From Mycoplasma sp. 1578d (GTDB lineage Bacteria; Bacillota_I; Bacilli_A; Mycoplasmatales; Metamycoplasmataceae): a stretch of 64,000 nucleotides of DNA. Positions 1 to 10,085 of this stretch are shown here, in pieces (within the stretch, counting starts at the first letter, position 1; the number at the start of each line of letters is the position of its first letter). The notes under the pieces are model-generated. The model was given only the letters and a program-made list of their open reading frames with translations, searched no databases and had not been told where the DNA came from. Position numbers and translations under genes: made by a program. The DNA is taken from assembly GCF_024582695.1 (NCBI RefSeq), contig NZ_CP102081.1, positions 682,001 through 746,000 on the forward strand. The letters are read 5' to 3'.

Positions 1-1128
1 AGTAGCAATGAGTTTGTTATCTTTTTCTTCTAAACCAGTAACCTGATATGCAAATGAATTTAAAATTGAATTTTTAAATCACACGTACTTACTATTAAAC
101 ACTTCGCTGTTAGCTTGAAACAATGCAACTAAATCCTTATTTGAAGCATTGGCTTTCTCAAAACCTAGAACCGGTGCCAGTCTAGGTACATTTTCTACAC
201 TGGGTTCAGGTGTTGGTGGAATTCCTTGATCAGGATCATTATCAATTAATGGTGGAACTGTGTTTGGAAGTGGGGGTTGTTGTGGTTGTGGTTTGGGTTG
301 ATTTTGTTGATTAAATAAAACATTTTGTTCTAAGTCATAACTTAAAAATTGTTTATTTATTTTTTGTTGAATATATTCATTTCAACTTTTAAATCCTTCA
401 GGGAGCTTGAGATCGTATTGCGAATTTTCTTGAAGTACAAAATCAGTTGTGTCTGGGAACTTTGGTAAATCATCTGCGTTAATAAAAATTTTCTCAGTTT
501 GTGCACTAATACCTGAAAAATAAGAATTAGTAGTTTTTAAAACTTCATCTTCTTGGGCAGTATTAATGGTAAGTTTGTTATCCTTATCTTCGATTTTAAC
601 TGAGTTTTTAGGATCAAGCTTGACGACCACATCATAATTAGTTGGATTGCTTTCTCCTATAATTGTTGGAGCATATTCTTTGTTGTTATATTTAACCGTT
701 CCAAAATGGTATTGTTTGGCAACTAATAGTTTTGGGAAAATAGTATTAAATCCAAATTTTTCTGGATTTTTAACAATTTCTTTAGTATTTTCTTTAATAA
801 AATTGGCAACTTTTTTATAGTAAGCTATTTTGACTAATAATTCATTAGAAAGTGGTTTTTCAGCTAAATCCTCAATCCTTTTAATCGCGTTAATTATATT
901 TCCTTCAACCCGATCCAGTGCACTTAAAAATTCTTTTTCAATAACCTTTTCCTGTTTAGGTTTGATTTGATCATAATTAGGAGGTGTTTTAGGAGTTTCA
1001 TTTTTATCTTTTTTGTCATTTTCTTTTGGGGGCTGAGTATTATTGATTGGATCTGCCGAAACACTAAATACAGTTGGAATTGTTATTAATGGTGAAGCTA
1101 ATGAAAATAAAATTCTTTTTAATTTCAT
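1..1128 (-). CDS. F1-like (type 3) ATPase-associated exported subunit, MSC_0620-like, 3' end outside window
   Basis: Starts at ATG 1126-1128 and stays open to base 1, so 376 codons are visible and the C-terminus is missing. Residues 1-26 form a signal or anchor segment (MKLKRILFSL, then a hydrophobic run to FSVSA), followed by a charged linker (NDKKDKNETPKTP) and a globular region. From about residue 270 comes a Pro/Gln-rich stretch (QPKPQPQQPPLPN). I do not recognise a catalytic domain. The assignment is inferred from position: it follows membrane, small, gamma-like and epsilon-like genes in the order of the mollicute F1-like X0 ATPase operon, where an exported accessory protein precedes the alpha and beta subunits. 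Its start overlaps the end of the epsilon-like gene by 10 bp, so translation is probably coupled. TGA is Trp at 382-384. Confidence 0.7.
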
Positions 1129-1577
1129 GGGAGCTCCTTTTTGATTAATGAATAATAAATTTGGGTTTTTAAATAAAATTCATCCCTTTTTAGTAATTCA
1201 TACTTAGTTTCATCCACATTAGTTCAATTAAACATTTTCGCTGTTTTGTTTGAAAGAATTTCTTTTTTAATAGCAGCGTATTTTTCTTTAATTTGTGCTA
1301 AATATTTTTTATCCTTTTTTTGAATAAAACTATTTAAATAAACATCATAATGAATAGTTGCTTGATCTTGATCATATTTTAAAAACAAATTATCAACTAA
1401 TAAATAGTAATTTTGTTCATCGCTTAAAGTTAGTTTGAGCAAAATATTTTTATAGCTTACAATTGAATTGGGTTTGATTTTTATCCACTTATCATTAAGT
1501 GTTTTACTTACATTAATGTCCTTAACCATGATTCAATTAAGGTTGTTTTTTGTTGAAACAAAGTTTAATCTAACCAT
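1119..1577 (-). CDS. F1-like ATPase epsilon-like subunit, MSC_0621-like
   Basis: 152 codons from ATG 1575-1577. A GAGGT ribosome-binding site lies 4 nt upstream, and the ATG overlaps the TAG stop of the gamma-like gene. An internal ATG at 1527-1529 would give a shorter product, but the upstream start has the better RBS and fits the overlapping operon. The protein has a beta-rich N-terminal half (IKPNSIVSYKNILLKLTL) and a helical C-terminal part (LAQIKEKYAAIKKEILS), the general plan of F1 epsilon subunits. Sequence similarity to canonical AtpC is not obvious by eye, so the call leans on size, fold plan and position between the gamma-like gene and the exported subunit. Two TGA codons are read as Trp (1224-1226 and 1533-1535). 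Confidence 0.6.
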
Positions 1578-2459
1578 GATTTACCTCATTTTGCGTGTGA
1601 ATCAAATCTTTATCAGGACTCAAAATTGAAATTTCTTCAATTTCTAGATCTTTTTTAGTACGAAGATATAAAATCTTATGTTTACGGATTCTTTCCTCAA
1701 GATCATTAAGCGATTTATTTTGGGCCACAAGATTATATTTTTCTTTAACTAGTGCCGATTCCATTAATAGAGACATTGTTGAAAAAGTTAAATAATGTTC
1801 AAATAAAGATTCAACAAATAAGTTAGGTTCAGGGTGAATTTTATATTTACTCAAATCAAAAGTATTTGAAATTCCTTTTTGGGAATAATAAGTTAATTCA
1901 AAATTATTTCTTTCAAGCGGAAACAAGGTAATGTATTTTTGTTTAAGCTTTGACGAATTAATTAGAAAATTAAGTTCAGAAATTTTATATTGCTTAAAAA
2001 TATTAATTATTAATTTAGGTAAAATTTCAATTAATTTTGCTACATGATTACTTTCATGTTTAAATAAAATTTGTTCTTTCTTTGCTATAGGAAGTGTTTG
2101 GGCTTTTTCTCCAATTAGAATAAATAAATCCTTTTCCATATTAGCAAATTGAGTCAAAGTTTTATAGTGTTTTTGATATGAATTGGTACCATATTTTTCT
2201 TCTTCAGTAATATAAACTCAAATTTTTTGTCCTTTATTAATATGAGCAATTCCGCTTTTACTTAAAAAGAATTGTCGATAAGAAAATTGTCATTAAGTAA
2301 AGTAATTAAATCTTTAGAAAAATTGGATCTTTGTAAATAAAACAAAATTTCTTTTGATAATTTTAGGATATTAACCAGAGTAATATTTTTTTTAGATTCA
2401 ACAATTTTGTAAATTTTATCTAAGTTGTTTTTCTTTTCTTTAATTTTCTTCAGATTCAT
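1570..2459 (-). pseudogene. F1-like ATPase gamma-like subunit, MSC_0622-like, interrupted by a frameshift
   Basis: The N-terminal frame (ATG 2457-2459, NLKKIKEKKNNLDKIYKI) stops at TAA 2262-2264. The following frame continues the protein from about 2268 (LSKSGIAHINKG) to TAG 1570-1572 and has no ATG for its first 40 codons. Inserting one T in the T5 run at 2264-2268 would join the frames into one protein of about 297 residues, the usual size of an F1 gamma subunit. The N-terminal helix and the C-terminal segment (PNLFVESLFEHYLTFSTMSL, then ESALVKEKYNLVAQNK) resemble the gamma C-terminal helix (LLPRYLEARLYRALLESKASEHAARM type). It overlaps the upstream gene by 20 bp and the epsilon-like gene by 8 bp. 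The break could be a real mutation, slippage correction or a sequencing error; the context of intact neighbours argues for recent loss or error. Confidence 0.65.
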
Positions 2460-2949
2460 TGCCTAAAAACTCCTGACTAAATAAAATTTTATGAGCATTG
2501 GAAGATCTATCTTTAAAAACAACAATATCTTTGATAATTTCAAGTTTATATCCATTATTAATCAATCCATCAATAAAAACATTAAACTGTTCTAAAATAG
2601 TATTTTGCTCTGGGTTTGAAGCATTTTTAAAATTAATGTCTAATGCATTAGTGTCTGGATTTGCAATCGTTGGAACTAATTTAGTAAAGCTAAATTTAGG
2701 GTTACGATTTCAACGAATTGAAAAACTTTTGAATAAAGCATTTTTTTGTGTCTGTTTGAAATTATTCAATTGATCCACAATTTTAAATCACATTTGATTT
2801 TTAGTACTTAAATTATGATTAATTTCAAAAGTATTGAGTAATTTCGAAAAATTAACAAACTCCCTTTGACCAATAAGCTTTTGATAAGCTTGGTAAATCG
2901 ATTCTTGATATTGAGTTTGTTCTGGATTTTTTGTTTTTTTCTTAAACAT
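2440..2949 (-). CDS. F1-like ATPase-associated small protein, MSC_0623-like
   Basis: 169 codons from ATG 2947-2949 to TAA 2440-2442. The frame is open only when two TGA codons are read as Trp (QMWFKIV and IRWNRNP). The start follows the stop of the membrane gene after 2 nt, with AAGGAGT overlapping that stop as RBS. The product is soluble, basic at the N-terminus (MFKKKTKNPEQTQ) and mixed alpha/beta, with no signal peptide and no motif that I recognise. The name rests on its place between the multi-pass membrane protein and the gamma-like subunit in an operon with the order of the mycoplasma F1-like X0 ATPase locus. It probably acts on the cytoplasmic side, perhaps linking the F1-like head to the membrane part; that role is inference. 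Confidence 0.6.
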
Positions 2950-2951
2950 AT

Positions 2952-4388
2952 TTACTCCTTGTGTCCTTTAATTAATTTCAAATTAAGTAATGTGAATATT
3001 AATAAAAATACTTTTTTAGATGATTTACGTATTATTTCAACAAATAATAGTGCTGATGCAGCTATGGAAATTCGAGCCGAATAAATAAAATCTGAGCTTG
3101 AATATATTAATGAATTGTTTTGAAAATTAATCGAAGTGTATTCAAAACAATTCAGCACTGAAGCAATTGTTAATAAAGATAAAACAATTGAATAAGCAAT
3201 TAATGTTGTTTTTTCAAGGTAATATTTCTTCTGTACAATAAAGATAATACTAATTAAAATTGTGGTTAGAATAATTAAATTACTAAATTGTTGGGTATAA
3301 AAATTCACTTTTAGTAAATTCAATATGCTCATTAGCGATAAAATCACCAAAGTAGAATTAATTGCTAAAATAATAGAATTTTTCTTTGAAATTTTAAATA
3401 TTTTTTCAAAATAAAGTTTAATCAAGATTATTAAAGTTAATATTCCAATAAATAGAATTCCCAGAATAATTAGATAAATATAATCAAGTTGTTGAATAAA
3501 GGTGATTGAAGCTTTAGAAGAGTTTTTACTGGTGATAGTTAAATAAATAGCTAAGATAAAAATTCCAATTAGAATAGCAAAAGCAAATGCTAGAATACTT
3601 GTGATTTTATTTTTTCAAGCAATTAAGCTTTCTTTTTGAGCTTGAATATTTAAAAATTTGAGCATAATAATCGAAATAATAAAGAGTGTGATTAAGAAAA
3701 TGAATACAAAATAAAGTCCTGGGGTTTTTGACTTAATCCCATCTAAATAATTAATTACATCATTATTAAAATATAATGCATCATTAGTTGGGGTTTTTGA
3801 CACAAATAAATAAAGTACAAAGATAAAGGTTCCGGCTAAAATAAGTTTAAAAACATATTCCAATGTGCTTAAAACAATGTGCTTAGAAATGTTGATTAAA
3901 TGCTTAGACCTAAAGACTAAAACATGAATTTGATACCCAATTGAAATCAATAAATATCAAAAAATTACCAGTGATTTATAAAACAAGTCAATAGGTTTAG
4001 ATGTCACTTGGTGCGGCATAAATCCATAAATCCCTGCACACACAATTGCTAAAGTTAAGTAATTAACATATCAAGCAATATAATGTTTAAATTTAAGATT
4101 ATTGTTACTTAAAACCATAAATGATTTAAATAAACTAGCCAGAGCAATAATGGTTAAGATAACAAAAGTGCCAAGGGCTAAGAAATTATATGACTTATTA
4201 GTAATTGTTTCGCTATTAAAAATATTAGATCAATGTAAAACAAAGCGTGGACTACTTAATTGAATCGAAAAAGACAAAACAAAAAAAGAAAACAACACAA
4301 AAGTTGCAATAAAAGAGCTTAACTTTAGGATGTTTTCTTTGCTAAAATCAAACCAAAGGTGAACCTTCTTAGTCAAAACTAATTTCAC
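2952..4388 (-). CDS. F1-like ATPase-associated multi-pass membrane protein, MSC_0624-like
   Basis: 478 codons, uninterrupted when TGA is Trp. I chose GTG 4386-4388 as the start because AGGAGGAAATA lies directly upstream; it overlaps the end of MIB by 20 bp. About 10-12 hydrophobic segments span the protein (for example FIATFVLFSFFVLSF, LILAGTFIFVLYLF, VFIFLITLFIISIIM, IIILTTILISIIFIV). No transporter signature is visible, and there is no similarity by eye to AtpB or AtpE. The only short charged region is the N-terminus (KKVHLWFDFSKEN). In type 3 F1-like ATPases a multi-pass protein of this kind is proposed to replace the Fo part (X0), which fits its place between MIB and the other ATPase genes. 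Whether it conducts ions or transmits force to MIB/MIP is unknown. Confidence 0.65.
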
Positions 4389-6480
4389 TATTTCCTCCTT
4401 CAGGATTGAAATTATTTGGTTTCACAACGGCACGTTTACCAAATGTTGTAAACGCTTGTGAACGGTTTAAAGTATTGGCCACTTCTTGTGTGTCCACATA
4501 AATTGTTTGGAAATTATCTTTTCCTGCTTCAATTAATCCGTACAGATCCCTACCAAAATTATTTGAAATAGTTGTTCCTTTTAAATACAAAGTAGTAACT
4601 GGTGTAGGAGATTTAAAATACAATTTAGCTCTCTCAAGACCCTTAACAATTAGGGCTTGTCATTGTTGTTGTGATAAAGTGGTTAGATCTGCCGTGAAAA
4701 TATTTGAAGAGTTATATAAAGTTAACTCTTTAAATACTTTCCCATAAAGATTCATTCCTTTTAAACTTCTAATTGAAGGAACATTAGAAAAATCTAATTT
4801 AAGTGGTCAAGATCCTGGGCCAAATGACCCTTGAAAGACTCTTTCGTCTTTTCTAGTATCAAAAACCATTTTGAGACCTTGGTTAATTGTGTTTAAATTA
4901 TCTTCCACATCAAATTTGAGTCTATCAAAAATAATTGACCCATTATGTTTATTACTTGGATCATAATCACGACTTATATATTTAACTCCTTGAAGTGAAT
5001 TTGGATTGATTGATCAATCATTATCAAGAGCTCCAGCTGGAGTATATAATTCTAATTCATCTATATGTTTATTCTTAAGAGCTTTAAGCGCAGTTGTATC
5101 ATGGGCAGCGAAAAATAGAGTTAATTTTTTTACTGAATCTGGAATTTGACTTAAAATGTGTTCAAATTTTTGTGTTTTATCAATTTTACCCATATTTTTA
5201 ATCACAATTGCATCAATTCGTTGAGAAGGATCTTTTTCAACAGCTTTAATGAAATCAAGAAATTTCGAATATCCTGCTTGATTAGTCGCGTCTAATTGAA
5301 CTAAAATTTTAGGTTTACCATCATAACCTTGTTTAGCAAAATCAGATTCAGGTTCAAATTTTAGAACCTTAATTCCTTCATTTTCGGTAATTCCATATTT
5401 AGTAAATGCTGGTGTATCATAACTTTTCTTTCATCCAGCATAGTTATTATTTTCGATGTCATCTGGTGTTCTTTGTCATTCAGAATCGTATTTAAAGAAT
5501 CTTCTTTTGTTATCAGCAATTTGTTTGTTTCTAACAGGGTTTTTTGATTTATCTGCATATCCTCAAACAATCCCGCCAATTTCTGTAGGATTTAAAGAAA
5601 TCACTGGAATCATTCCTTTATCAAGTTCTGATGCAAGATCTTTTTTAATTGATTCGAATTGATATTTAAATCAATAGCTGGTGTTAATATTATCTGTACG
5701 TCAAAAACCTAAAATATCTCCAATACCATTTTCTTTAGATTCTTTAAGTTTTTGTTCAAGATCTTTACCGTCATTTTGAATTAAATAAAAGTATTGATCA
5801 TATCATTCTTCAGAAAAATTTGCAGGTTTTCCTGTAGTTGCTAATTGATATTGGTTTATTGCATCTTTGAATTCTTTTTTAGTTTTTGCGTCAAATTGAC
5901 TAGGTAAATTTTGACCGATTTTATATAAAGTATTAACTGCATTTGTAATTAATGCTTTTTGACTTGCATCAATATTACCATTTACGCTTGGTTTAATATT
6001 TTTAAAATCTATATCTGGTGCCGCATTAGGATCAACAGCCGCACCTTCGTCTACATTAAGAACTTTTATTGGCTTTGGTTGCGGTATTGGCTTTGGTTGC
6101 GGTATTGGCTTTGGTTGCGGTATTGGCTTTGGTTGCGGTATTGGCTTTGGTTGCGGTATTGGCTTTGTCTCTGTAATTTTGACTGGCTCTGGTTGTGGTT
6201 GAATTTCAGGTTTTATAACCTTTTCTGGTTCTGGAACCTTTTCTTTAACTTTTTCGAGTTTTTTGAGATTATTATCTTTATTTGAAGCTTGTGCTAAATT
6301 TGTTTGAGCAGCATTGTCAATTAAAGTTGAGTCAATATTTCTACTTGTTATATAAATATCACTTGAACTATTTTTATTAATAGCTGAATAAATTCCGCCT
6401 GCTGCAACTATACTAAGAATTCCGATTGCAGTAAAAGGAGATATATTTAAGAGAATTTTCGTTTTTTTAGCTTTAATCAC
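4369..6480 (-). CDS. Mycoplasma immunoglobulin-binding protein MIB
   Basis: 703 codons. The start is GTG 6478-6480, 4 nt after AGGAGGTAGCC-type RBS. Residues 11-34 are an N-terminal membrane anchor (LLNISPFTAIG, then ILSIVAAGGIY), followed by a low-complexity Pro/Lys stalk with KPIPQP repeats (residues 106-138). The remainder is the large antibody-binding region with the leucine-rich/beta-solenoid-like pattern of this family (IDAIVIKNMGKI, LTLFFAAHDTTALKAL, TTLYLKGTTISNNFGRDL). MIB proteins capture antibody by the light-chain variable region and present it to MIP. It lies 12 nt downstream of MIP and upstream of the F1-like ATPase genes, the known arrangement. Several TGA codons are Trp. The length matches the family (about 80 kDa). 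The system is often duplicated in mycoplasmas; only one pair is seen here. Confidence 0.9.
6067..6165 (-). repeat. 18-bp tandem repeat encoding KPIPQP in MIB
   Basis: Five and a half head-to-tail copies of an 18-bp unit (plus-strand unit GGTTGCGGTATTGGCTTT) encode KPIPQP at MIB residues 106-138. The copies are nearly identical in nucleotide sequence, which points to recent expansion by slippage. The unit is a multiple of three, so copy-number change would alter stalk length without shifting the frame. Confidence 0.9.
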
Positions 6481-6492
6481 GGCTACCTCCTA

Positions 6493-8862
6493 TTAATTGT
6501 TGAATTTATATTCGCTAGGAATATGAGCTTCATCTGTTCCATTAGGGAATAAATATGTTTTAGCGTCTTTGTTATAATCGTGTAATGCCTGACGATATGA
6601 AGTACGTTGGTTTTTGCCTCCGCCATAAATTAAATCATATTGTTCTAATTTATATGAACCGTAAAATCCTGAATAATCAATTCCTTCGCTTCTAAATGCT
6701 TGAACTAGTGAAGTTAATGAGTTTCCTAATTCATCACCTGTAGCAAAATTAATTCCAACGATTTGATTATCCATTGTTCTAACGCTAGAACCTGAAGCTC
6801 CGGTAAGTGGTTGTCAGGAAGCTAATGTATATCCAAGACCATAGTTAATGTATGATTTTCCTTGATATTTAGATTTTGTATCTTTAAAGTATGGCATTGA
6901 GAATGGTTCATTTTTAGCAGCAGTAATTATTGGAGCAGTGATGGTATAGTCACTAATTCCTGGTTTTGATAAAAAGTTTCTTAACCCAAAGGCTTTTGAA
7001 AATCCTGAACCATAATCTTTTGTTGTAACTTTACCTGCCACAGCAAATTCAGATCGAGTATAAATTGGCTTATTAACTCAAATACTTTGTGTTCATTTAA
7101 GAGCATCAACAAATTCTTTTGGTTTATAAGCTGTGTCAATTTGATTATCAGTTGCAGAGTTAGGGAAACCTAAAGCTAGTAAATTAACCGAACTTTTTGG
7201 TATTTTTACTTTTTTATTTTCCTGGGTAGTTACTTCTACTTGTTCACTGTTATTTTTATCCCAATCCTTATATAAAGAATTTGTAGCGAATTTGAATTTA
7301 CGTGAAGCATCTCAATTTGCAAAATCTGAAGTTGCTTTTTTGGCTAATTCTGAGGCCGAATTAACAGTAATCTCTTTGTTTTCTTTTCTCGATCAGTATT
7401 TATAAGGACTATTGTCACGAGAAGTAAAATCAACTTCTAAAACAGCAAAATCAGCTAATTCTTCAGTATCTTTGTATGGTGAATCGCTTGGAAGATAATC
7501 TTTTGGACTAGAATTTAGAAAATCATTTGCTCCATAAACAATTTTTACTTGCTCAGGTTTTAAATAAAATACATCAACAGTAAACGCTTTATCATTAGTT
7601 AATAAATCCTGATCAATTGGTGTTTCTTCATTGAAGTGTTCAAGAGCAATGTTTTTAGTAGTACCTTTAAATTTACCTTTAAGCTTATCGCTTAATTGGT
7701 TGTATTCAATTCCATATTTATTATCAAATTCTTGAGCAACTTTGGCGTTTTCTTCCTTGAAAATTGGTACTTTAAGATCTTGTTGTTTTGCGATAAGATC
7801 ATTATACTTTTTAACATCTGAAGATCTACCGTCTGTGTCGGCCTTGTTTTTTTCTATTTTTAAGCGATCAATTTCTTTATCAATTGTCGCAAGCTTTTCT
7901 CTAAATGGTTTGACAATTTCAGTGTATATTTTTTCTAATTCAGTTTTGCGTTTGATAGTATCGTCATATTCTTTTTTTTCCTCTGCTAAATTAGTAATAT
8001 TTGAATAATTACTATCAACTGTTTGTTTTAACAATTGAGAAGCTACGTGTAAATTAGTTGCTAGATATCATTTGGTTGGATATCCACTTGAATCAAGCTG
8101 ATAATCTAAAATTCAAGCAGTTCCTTTTTCAGAAAATCCATCATTTTGACTAATGAGATCATTCCCATCGTTAAATTTAATTGCATATGATTGCAAAGCG
8201 ATATCTTTGTATTTTTGATTTGGTAAATATCTTGATAAACCACGATTATTTATAGCCGAATCTCAATATGCAGCTGAAAGTTTCTTAGAAATTGGATTTA
8301 AAAATAATTTATTGTCTTTGACGATTGAAAAGTTTCTTAATAATGCACTTTCATATTCAGGTTGATCTGCTTTAAGAGCTTTATCATCATATGCTTTCAC
8401 TTGTGCTTGATCTTTAATTGGAGATTGTTGTGAAGTATACGAAAGATCACCAAGAGCGCCTTTAAGAGCTTTAGTGTATGCTTGTAAATCTACTTGATTT
8501 TTCTTTTCAGTAGAAAGTTTTTGATACTCATTGACAGAAATATCTGGTCTTCCTGGAATGGCTCCTTGAGGTCCGCGTGGAATTTCATTTGGCGAAGCGC
8601 CTCCTCCTCCTCCTCCTCCGATTTCAATTCCACCTAATTCACCTTCTTGAGCTTTACTTGGTGAAACTGGGTTTGTATTTGAAGGGGGGGTTAAATTATC
8701 TGAAGAACTTCCTCCGTTAGGATCTTTGGGGGTTTTATTTTTACCACCGTTGTCAATTCCTTCGTCAGTGCTAATTTTTGATTGAGCACAAGAAGAAACC
8801 AAAAGAACACTTGGATAAGTTAATACCAATAAAAAGGTATTTTTTCAAAATGTTTTTTTCAT
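6493..8862 (-). CDS. Ig-cleaving serine endopeptidase MIP (DUF31 lipoprotein)
   Basis: 789 codons from ATG 8860-8862 with AGGT 5 nt upstream. A lipoprotein signal ends at LLVSSC, giving lipidated Cys25. A long low-complexity linker follows, with a Gly run encoded by a CCT-type triplet repeat near 8600-8619. The DUF31 trypsin-like protease begins near residue 245 (KGTAWILDY). Probable catalytic triad: His272 in LATNLHVA, Asp471 in LADFAVLEVDF, and Ser692 in GASGSSV. MIP cleaves the heavy chain of antibody held by MIB, between VH and CH1, at the cell surface. As first gene of the operon it sets expression for MIB and the F1-like ATPase. A C7 run at 8684-8690 (minus strand) early in the gene could cause frameshifts by slippage. 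TGA codons are Trp. Confidence 0.9.
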
Positions 8863-8892
8863 GTTAACCTGCTTTTAATACTGATTAATAAT

Positions 8893-8924
8893 ATTATATT
8901 CTTTTGAAAAAAAAAAAAAAAAAA
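8893..8924 (-). promoter_or_regulatory. MIP-MIB operon promoter with 18-nt poly(A) tract
   Basis: On the minus strand a perfect TATAAT lies at 8893-8898, about 30 nt before the MIP start codon. The -35 position, about 17 nt further upstream, falls inside an uninterrupted run of 18 A on the plus strand (18 T on the minus strand), 8907-8924. Homopolymer tracts in this position control phase-variable surface genes in other mycoplasmas (the vlp genes of M. hyorhinis), so tract length probably affects expression. The -10 is seen directly; the switch function is inferred. Confidence 0.6.
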
Positions 8925-8925
8925 G

Positions 8926-8968
8926 GAGTTAATTTTACCAACTGATAAAATGAGCATAAAATTAACTC
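8926..8968. promoter_or_regulatory. 12-bp perfect inverted repeat between MIP and prfA
   Basis: GAGTTAATTTTA (8926-8937) and its exact complement (8957-8968) flank a 19-nt spacer. Read on the minus strand, the hairpin is followed by CC and the T18 tract, so it resembles an intrinsic terminator that would stop antisense transcription from prfA before the MIP promoter. It could instead be an operator for either divergent gene. Confidence 0.45.
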
Positions 8969-9006
8969 AAAAGGATATTTTAAAGATTTGATAAAATAGA
9001 AATATT

Positions 9007-10083
9007 ATGGAAAATACAATGTATAAATCACTGGTTCAAATTAAACAAAAACACAATGAATTAGAAGTCCAATTAACTAATCCGCAAATTGTAAGTAATA
9101 TTAAAATGTATACACAAATTTCAAAGGAAATCAACTCAATTAAAGATATTGTCCAAGCCTTTGAGCAATATCTTCAAGCTGAAAATAATTTCAAAACAGC
9201 TAAAGAAATGTTAAATGAAAAAGATCCTGATTTGGTTAGTTTAGCTAAAGTTGAAATCAGCGAAGCTGAAAGTAAAATGTTTAAGCTTGAGCAAGAATTA
9301 AAAATTTTAATTCTTCCAAAAGATGAAAATGATAATCGGGATGTCATTGTTGAAATTCGTGGAGCTGCTGGTGGAGATGAAGCTAATATTTTTGCTGGTG
9401 ATTTATTTAGAATGTATTCAAAATACTGTGCTTCAAACGATATGAAAGTAACTGTACTTGAAACTAATCCTTCAGATTCGGGTGGTTTTTCATTAATCAC
9501 TTTTGCAGTAAGAGGGGATAAACCATATTCAAAGTTAAAATTTGAATCTGGTGCTCATAGAGTCCAAAGGGTTCCAACTACTGAAGCTAAAGGACGAATT
9601 CATACATCAACAGCAACAGTAACTGTCATGCCTGAAATTGATGATGATATTGAAATTGAAATTAAAAATGATGATTTAAGAATTGATGTGTTTCGTTCAT
9701 CTGGTAATGGTGGTCAGTCAGTCAATACTACTGATTCAGCTGTACGTATTACCCATATTCCGACAAATATTGTTGTGTCTTGTCAAGATGGAAAGAGTCA
9801 AATTCTCAACAAAGAAACTGCCATGCGGATTTTAAAATCAAAACTTTATGATCTTGAACTCAAGAAAAAACAAGAAGAAGAATCAGCATATCGTAAACTA
9901 GCTGGTTCAGGTGCGCGAAGCGAAAAAGTTCGTACTTATAATTATCCTCAAGATCGCGTGACTGATCATCGAATTTCTTATTCTACATCACTAGGGCCAG
10001 TAATGGAAGGTAAATTAAATTCAATTATTGACGCTTTATTAACTGAAGAGCATAACGAAAAAATCAAAGAAGCTGGATTATAG
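9007..10083 (+). CDS. prfA: Peptide chain release factor 1
   Basis: 358 codons. RF1 recognises UAA and UAG in the ribosomal A site and triggers peptide release; in an organism that reads UGA as Trp it is the only class I release factor needed. The GGQ motif is at residues 235-237 ([16 protein letters not shown]). The stop-codon reading PxT motif is PTT in [13 protein letters not shown]. Both ATG 9007 and ATG 9019 (MYKSLVQI) are possible starts; many RF1 proteins begin near the second. There is no clear Shine-Dalgarno sequence, and GATAAAAT at 8990-8997 could be a -10 close to the ATG, giving a very short leader. The full family length is present. prmC, which methylates the GGQ glutamine, follows after 2 nt. 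Confidence 0.97.
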   Translation: MENTMYKSLVQIKQKHNELEVQLTNPQIVSNIKMYTQISKEINSIKDIVQAFEQYLQAENNFKTAKEMLNEKDPDLVSLAKVEISEAESKMFKLEQELKILILPKDENDNRDVIVEIRGAAGGDEANIFAGDLFRMYSKYCASNDMKVTVLETNPSDSGGFSLITFAVRGDKPYSKLKFESGAHRVQRVPTTEAKGRIHTSTATVTVMPEIDDDIEIEIKNDDLRIDVFRSSGNGGQSVNTTDSAVRITHIPTNIVVSCQDGKSQILNKETAMRILKSKLYDLELKKKQEEESAYRKLAGSGARSEKVRTYNYPQDRVTDHRISYSTSLGPVMEGKLNSIIDALLTEEHNEKIKEAGL

Positions 10084-10085
10084 TT

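Noticed and set aside
2262..2459. A separate 65-residue protein
   Set aside because: It fits better as the N-terminal part of the frameshifted gamma-like subunit.
6060..6180. Possible CRISPR-like array
   Set aside because: The 18-bp units are contiguous without spacers and are in frame with MIB; no cas genes are present.
5959..6285. Plus-strand open frame rich in WLWLRY repeats
   Set aside because: It is the antisense shadow of the KPIPQP repeat in MIB, with no RBS or other coding signal.
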